From: a virus
Strand: one strand, 5' to 3'
IMG/VR virus record: IMGVR_UViG_3300030107_007911
Location: 1 to 27,265 of that record
Length of the DNA stretch: 27,265 nucleotides
The translations under genes were made by a program, and so were the position numbers. Each line of letters begins with the position of its first letter. Positions within the stretch are counted from its first letter, which is position 1. The notes under the pieces are model-generated. The model made no database searches. It was given only the letters and a program-made list of their open reading frames with translations, and had not been told where the DNA came from. This document shows, one piece after another, positions 16,282 through 24,100 of the stretch.

Positions 16282-18177
16282 ATGAGCGATGTATCTTCTA
16301 AACTTAAAGTATCTGAATTAGATTTCGATAATATTAAATCAAATCTTAAAAATTTTTTAGGTGATCAAAATGAATTAGCTGATTATAATTTTGATGGTTC
16401 AGCAATGTCTGTTCTCATGGATCTTTTGGCCTACAACACTCATTACAATGCATTCTATTTGAACATGATTGTAAATGAGATGTTCCTTGACACAGCATCT
16501 CTCCGAAACTCTGTAGTGTCTAGGGCCAAGCATTTAGGTTATACTCCTACTTCTGTTAGGGGTGCAAAAGCTTATGTTGATTTAACCATTACTCCTGCAA
16601 ATACTCCTGCTACTATTGTAATTGCAAAAGACACACAATTTAATGCTGTAGTAAATGGTATCTCTTATGTATTTTCTACATCCAATTCCACTACTTTGAA
16701 TGTTAATTCAAATGGTGTATATACAACAGCTAATGTAGAGTTACAACAAGGTATACTTTTAACACATAGATATACTGCGAATGTCTCAGATCCAGATCAA
16801 AGATTTACTTTACCTAATGCAAATACAGATACAAGTTCACTTGTGGTACAAGTACAAACTTCTGCAACTAGTTCAAATTTACACACCTATTCAGTAGCAA
16901 ATGATACAACTACAATAAACTCTACAGCCAACGTATACTTTTTAGAAGAAGATACAGACAATAAATACAGAGTTTATTTTGGTGATGGAACTATTGGAAG
17001 AGCATTAACAAGTGGTAATATTATACTTTTAAAATCTTTAATAGCTGATGCGGGTGCTACAAATGGTGCAAGGACATTTACTCCTGTTAGTACAGTTGGC
17101 GGTTATTCAAATGTTACAGTAACAACATTATCAGCTGCTTCTGGTGGTGCAGACAGAGATTCAATTAGTGATATAAAATTTAATGCACCAAGAAATTACC
17201 AAGCTCAAAATCGTGCAGTAACACTTAATGACTATATTAGACTAGTTCAAAGAGATTATGCAGATGCAGAGTCAGTTATTGCTTGGGGAGGTGAAGATAA
17301 TGATCCACCAGTTTATGGTAAAGTGTATCTAGCAATAAGGCCAGAGTCTGGACTTAATCTTTCGGTCACTGCTAAAAATTCAATTAAAAATGATATTTTA
17401 GCAAAAAGAAATGTGGTATCTATTTCAACTGAAATAGTAGATCCAGATTATTTGTATTTAACTTTTGATAGTACTGTTAAGTATGACTCCTCTAAGACTT
17501 CAAATACTGCATCCACCATAGCAGATTTAGTTTCTAATACTGTTTACAATTTTGGTGTAGACAATCTTAAAGGTTTTGCAAATGAGTTTAGATACTCACC
17601 TCTGATTAAAAAAATTGATGAGTCTGAAACTTCAATCGAAAGTAGTCTCTCTACAGTTAAATTAAAAAAAATATTTGTTCCTTCTCTTAATGTATCTAGT
17701 TCTTATACTTTAAATTACAATAATGAAATTTTTCACCCTTATACTGATTATGTAGATTCTGTTACCAGTACAGAATTTGCTCATTTTGATGCTGACGACA
17801 CTTTAAGAACAGGGTGTAATCTACAAGATGCAAATGGAGTAATGCAAGTTTATCGTACAACAGGAGATACTAGAATTATTGTTGCAAACAATGTTGGAAC
17901 TGTTACTTATGGTTCGGGTGTAGTTGCTCTTGCTGGATTTAAACCAGTTTCAATTGGAGATGGTACTGCAAATTTATCGGTAACTGTTGCGTTAGCGTCA
18001 AGTGATGTTACACCAGTTAGAGAACAAGTTTTACTTATTACCAATAATGATATTTCTGTTGCAATGGTGGATACCTTTGGAACAGGAACAAGTACTACTG
18101 GTACTACTTCTTCCGCTGTTAGTGGTTCAACTTCTGGTGGATCAAGTGGTAGTGGTGGCTCGGGAAGTAGCTACTGA
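16282..18177 (+). CDS. gp6: Baseplate wedge protein gp6 (baseplate J-like)
   Basis: 631 residues; T4 gp6 has 660. N-terminal wedge-core segment: LKNFLGDQNELADYNFDGSA, then LLAYNTHYNAFYLNMIVNEM and RAKHLGYTPTSVRGAKAY, the hallmark of gp6/gpJ proteins. A second conserved block is at residues about 310-365 (LNDYIRLVQRDYADAESVIA, WGGEDNDPP, GKVYLAIRPESG). gp6 dimers form the iris-like ring that joins the wedges and holds the hub. The last 30 or so residues (from about nt 18079) are an unusual Ser/Gly/Thr-rich low-complexity tail that does not look like part of the fold. The stop overlaps the next start (TGATG), so gp7-like synthesis is probably coupled to gp6. Confidence 0.92.
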   Translation: MSDVSSKLKVSELDFDNIKSNLKNFLGDQNELADYNFDGSAMSVLMDLLAYNTHYNAFYLNMIVNEMFLDTASLRNSVVSRAKHLGYTPTSVRGAKAYVDLTITPANTPATIVIAKDTQFNAVVNGISYVFSTSNSTTLNVNSNGVYTTANVELQQGILLTHRYTANVSDPDQRFTLPNANTDTSSLVVQVQTSATSSNLHTYSVANDTTTINSTANVYFLEEDTDNKYRVYFGDGTIGRALTSGNIILLKSLIADAGATNGARTFTPVSTVGGYSNVTVTTLSAASGGADRDSISDIKFNAPRNYQAQNRAVTLNDYIRLVQRDYADAESVIAWGGEDNDPPVYGKVYLAIRPESGLNLSVTAKNSIKNDILAKRNVVSISTEIVDPDYLYLTFDSTVKYDSSKTSNTASTIADLVSNTVYNFGVDNLKGFANEFRYSPLIKKIDESETSIESSLSTVKLKKIFVPSLNVSSSYTLNYNNEIFHPYTDYVDSVTSTEFAHFDADDTLRTGCNLQDANGVMQVYRTTGDTRIIVANNVGTVTYGSGVVALAGFKPVSIGDGTANLSVTVALASSDVTPVREQVLLITNNDISVAMVDTFGTGTSTTGTTSSAVSGSTSGGSSGSGGSGSSY

Positions 18178-21100
18178 TGATAACAGATGGTGGAATTCTT
18201 TATAGTCAAATAGATTCACAACTTCCTAGTTTTGTTCAAACTGACCACGCAAAATTTTCTAAGTTCATAGAAAAATACTATGAGTTTCTTGAACTGAATC
18301 TTATTACCTTCACAGATTTAGACCTCAATGAAGATGCCATTTTACAAGAAAAGGCAAATACCACATACACCATAACTGTTGCTACTGGTAATAACTCATA
18401 CAGTAATTCTGCAAATAAATTTTATGTTGATGGTGCAGTTTCTCCAACCATAACACTTACCACAGGTGCTCATGCCATCTTTGATCAAGGTGATGAAACT
18501 AACGCCACACACTACTTCCACATATCGAAAACACCAAATGGTATTCACACAGCTGGTGGTGAACAATTTATTACTGATGACAGAGGGGATATACTTTTTA
18601 CCTATGATGGTGAGCCTGGAGATCTTGACAATATTACACTTCAAGATAATTCTGGAATTTTGCTCTATGAGGATATGACATTTGCGATTGGTGATACTAA
18701 TATAGTTTTTGATAATATTACACTTGAAGATGATTCTGGAATTTTAATTTACAATGAAATTATTACGGCCGGTGGTTACCTTTCATTTGAAGCTGGTCAC
18801 CAAATATTGTTGGAAGAATTTACAGGTTTATCTGAAAATAAATTTATACAATCTGAAGACTTTACTATAGATGGAACTGGAACAGTCGAAGTTGCTTATG
18901 AAAAAACTACTGGAATAGAAGTTGGACTTGAATCATCCTCTACTGCAGCATTTTATGTTTCACCAGATCTTGCTGGGGAAACTCTCTACTACTATTGTAA
19001 TAATCACTCTGGAATGGGTGGAAGTATTACAGTATCTAATGTTACATCTTATATTTCTCAAGAAAATGGAAATACTGAGTCCTCAAATACTTCTACAGAT
19101 TATATCACTATTGAAAATGATAAAAGACAGGGTGATCAATTTTTAAGTGGTGAAATAATTCTTGGAGCAAATTCTGGTGCCACTGGTATTGTTAAGGGAA
19201 AATACTCAAATACTCAAGTTTATATTGAAGAAACAAATAATGGTGCTTTTGAAGTAGGTGAAAGTATTAGTGGTAAATCCTCAAGAGCCACTGCTAATAT
19301 AAGTTCATATTCTAGACAACCAATCAATGCATCTAGAAATGTAAAAGCTTTTCAAGATATTGATAAAGCTCCAGCAGGTTTTGTTGAACTATTCAGAAAA
19401 GAATTTTTAAGTGGGTTTAATAAAAATGAAGATATAAACACAGCTAATTTACTCAAAAATATAAAAGATTATTATCGTGCAAAAGGTAATGAAAATTCTT
19501 TTAGATTTATTTTCAGTTTACTTTTTGGTATAGATGATGTAACTTTTTATTATCCTAGTAATGATATGTTGAGACTTTCTGATGGAAGATGGACTCTTGA
19601 CAAATCAATTAAAATTCTTACAGACTCAGCAAGTTTTCCAGATTCTTTTTTAGGTAAAAGAATTGTAGGACAAACATCTAATGTTTCTGCAGTTGTAGAA
19701 AGGGTTGAAAGATACGCAGTTGGTTCACTTGATGTTACAGAATTTTTCTTATCTGGATTTGATGCTAATAACGCTAATTATCAAGCAACTGAGAATGCTG
19801 ACTATACCACATTTTTCTTGGGTGAAGCAATAAAAACTCAGACTGCAGATGATGATGGAAATTTCGCAACAGCAACCACAAGTGGAGTTTTACAAAGTGT
19901 CGATATAGTATTTGGAGGCTCTGGTTATACAAAGGGTGATGAACTACTAGTTACTGGTGGAGGTGGTACAGGAGCTAAAGCTAAAATTGGTTCGATAGCT
20001 GCAGCCTCTCTTACTGGAATTACTGTAGTAGATTCGGGCGATGGTTATACAGTAGGTGATGTAGTTACATTTGTTAATGATGGAACTGGTGGTACTGGTG
20101 GTACTGCTAGAGTTGATAGTATCGTTAAGACAGTAAATGTATTTACACAAACTGAAGTTATTAGTACATTTAAAACTGATACATTGGATGCTTCTGCATT
20201 TTCTTCACCTTGGTCATCATTTACAGTAAACACTCACTTATCATCAAATTCTACTACCACCTTTACTGTACCATTTGATGGTCTTTCTGGTACTACTCCA
20301 AAACAAGGAGATTTTATTGCCAAGTTTGGAAGTGGTGAAAGTATTACTTTATACACTCCAGGCACCTCAAAATTTGGTACAGTAGTTAGTACAAACTCTA
20401 CCTCAATTACTTATGCGTTAGGTTCAATAGACTATCAAACAACTCATAATGTAGATCCAACTTTAAATAATTTTGTAAACAATGATGAAGTAACTATTTT
20501 TGATCTTTCTAAAGATGGTGATGGAAGTGCAATAACATCTAATGGATACAATGCCACATTTCGTGCAACTGGTGCAACTTTTGATATCAATGGAACTCCC
20601 GCTGCAAATACAGATTCCACTTATCATGGTTCATTTACAATGCAGGAATCTTCAATCGGTGGTGTTCGTTCAGTTCAAATATTATCTTCTGGTCAAGGAT
20701 ATGAAACAGTCCCGCCTGTTTCTGTAGCAAATACTGAGATAGCTTCTTATCGTAATGCACCAGAAAAAGTTGGTGCAAATTCTATATTTGTTAATCTTGC
20801 AAATACTATTGCGAATACATTTACAGCAAATACTTTAGTCAAGAATGCTTCAAATAATGCTTTTGGTATTGTTCTTGATTTTCTTGACCTTGCTTCAACA
20901 ACTTTAGCTGACACAGGGAATACTACTTTAAGAATTCAAATGACAAGTGCTAACACGTTTAGCTCAAATGATATTCTTACTGCTTATAGTAGAGCTGATA
21001 GTAGTCCAATCGGAATTGGTGATTTTGGAACTGCAAATGTTTCTACATCTGGCACTACTGCTACATTTACCCAAACGAATCATGGATTTGGTGCGGGAGA

Positions 21101-24100
21101 TAGAATTGTAATTACTGGTTCTGAATCTGCAACAGATAATACAGTATACAATAATAATCATACAATCTCAGGAATTACAAATTCTTCTACTTATACTGTA
21201 ACTCTCGCGAGTGATCCTACTGATGATAGTGAGACTTCATTAACTGTTAGAAAAATTGTTACAGCAAATGTATTGGCAGATTTATTACTTACTGAAGATT
21301 CTACAACCACACAAATATCTTTTGAAAATGGAATAGGAACTGCAAATGATGATTACAGTAATTCTGCAAGTAATGGATCTATTATAGTTGAGAGTGGAAT
21401 AGATGAAGCGAATAGTACATTTGCAAATACTGGAATACCTGGCAACAACGCAATTATTGAAGTTGCACAACTTGCAGTTGGTGCAATTGAAACTGTTTTA
21501 GTTTACGATTTTGGTGCTGGATACGCTTCGGCTCCAACGATTAATGCTTCAGCTGTTGGTGATGGTACTGCAACATTGACAGGAAATGTTGGTGTTTATG
21601 CAGAATATACTGGATACTTTAATGGTAACTATGGATTATTGAGTGGTACAAATAAAATGCAAGACAATTTGTATTATCAAGATTTTTCATATGTTGTTAA
21701 AACAAATAAAGACGTTGCCACTTATAGAGATAAGATATTAGAACTAGTACACCCAGCTGGAATGGCTTTGTTTGGTGAAATTTCAATGACAGATCAACTG
21801 TCTGTTAAACTATTCAATGATGCTACAAATAATATAAACTCAACTCAAGCAAATACTGCACAAGTAGCAAATACAGAAAATGCTTCACTTTATAACTTTC
21901 ATGAAATTGAGTTCTATACTTCAAATACAGCTTCAACCAACAATCAAATTGAGGTTGAATCTAGTTTTGAATTCAAATCATTTTCTTCTGGAATTTTTGC
22001 TGGCCCAGAAAATGATGCAAGACTTGACACAACTGGATCTAGCACTGATTTTGATTTACAGTTAGAACATGGAAGTGATGTAATTTCTTTAGAAGAATTT
22101 GATTTTTTCCTCGCATTTGAAAATACTGGTGAAATTCTTCTTGAACAAGATTTAGGTGGAGAAGTTGGAGATAGACTAATAGAAGAAACAGCTGACTTCT
22201 TACTTACTGAAGATATGTTGTCTCGTACAAGGTTAGAAGATGCTACAAATGACAATGGAGATGTACTTCTTTTAGAAGATGGTGAAACAAGTAATGATAA
22301 TTTTTCTCATGAAGGTGTTTTATTAAATGAAGAAAATGATGGTTCTTCACCAATAATATTTGAATTTTTTGAACCAGAACTTGGAAGAGTTACTACTGAA
22401 GATGGCGATAATATATTGGTTGATGTTCTAAGTTCATTTACTTTACAAATAGATGAATTTTTTGGTAATTATATTATTATGGAAGATGGCACTTTTTTTG
22501 TTCAAGAAGATGAGGCTGGTAAATTTTCACAGGGATTTAAAATACAACAAGAAGGTGTTTTTACATTTACTGAAAAAGAAGGAAATCTTATACAAGAAGA
22601 TGGTGCTTTTGTATTACTTGAAAGACAACTAATTGATGAATCAGACCGCCCAATAGGATTAGAAATTCCATTAGGTGGTACTTTTGAAACTGTGTACATG
22701 GAATTGGAACAAGCTGAAGGGGGTGATTCTCAAGTTAGAGAAGATAGTGTCTCATATTTTGCTCTTGAAGAGGATGTAGATTTAGTACAAACTTTAAGAT
22801 TAGAAGCTGAAGATGGTGATCTTTTATATGAGGATGGACTTTCTATTCTTCTTCAATCACAAGGAGTAGAAAGAACAATTAGAATTCGTAATGAAGAAGA
22901 AGCTTCACATTTTCAAATGGAAAATTTTGATAGTGATCTAGTACAAGAAGAACAATATCAACTTCAACTAGAATCTTATACTCTCCCCTCTCTCACAGAT
23001 GTAGGATTTATTATACAAGAAAATAATGATGCCCTTCATCTTGAAGAACCTAGTGCATACGATACTGATAATGACGAGTTCCGTACTGCAATTTACGCGG
23101 AATACGGCCTCTTTACATTTGTCCAAAACTCATCTAATTTAAGGGCTCAAGATGGTGATGTGAGAGATGTGAAGTTTAATAATGATGGAACTAAAATGTT
23201 TGTGTTAGGTAGGGGTAATGATGGAGTTTATGAATATTCATTATCAAAAGCATTTGATGTTTCAATATTAACTTTTGTTCATAAGTTAGATATTAGTGAT
23301 GAAGAGACAGCGGCAAATAGTATAGAATTCAATCTAGACGGAACTAAATTGTTTGTGTTAGGTCAATCTGGTGATAATGTTGATGAATATGCATTAAGTA
23401 CAGGTTTTGATCTCTCAACAGCCTCCCCAAATGGTACTATTTTTGATGTTAGTGGCCAAGAAGGTCAGCCTTATGGTTTGGCATTTAATAATGATGGAAC
23501 TAAAATGTATGTTAGTGGTTGGCAGGGTGACGATATTAATGAATATGCATTAACAACTGCATTTGATGTTTCGACAGCATCATTTACTCAAAATTTTTCA
23601 ATAGAAGGAACAGGACGCAGTAATCCATCAGCAGTACAATTCAATGCAGATGGAACTTTCATGTATGTTTTACAGGGTAATACCAATGCTCGCATTCATG
23701 AATACTCATTAACAACTGCATTTGATATTTCAACAGCATCTTTTACAAATAGAGTTTTTGATGTAACAAATGAAGAAAACAGAGCAAGAGGCTTCTGTTT
23801 TAGTAATAATCATTCTCAACTGTTTGTTACTGGTTGGCGTGGAGATGATATTAATGAATATACTGTAAATTATTCTCTTCCAGATACATCACACTCAGAT
23901 GAGCCGGTAGATAGAAGTCCTTCATATTTTCTTTTTGAAAATGATGATGCAGATGCTAGAGCATATCTGTTAGAAGAACCAACAACAATTTATCAAAATA
24001 TTCAAAGTGAAGATCCAAATGATCAATTTGTTATTATTACAGATGATACTGCAGATACCATTATACTTGAGATAGAAGAATTTATTACTGATACAAATTT

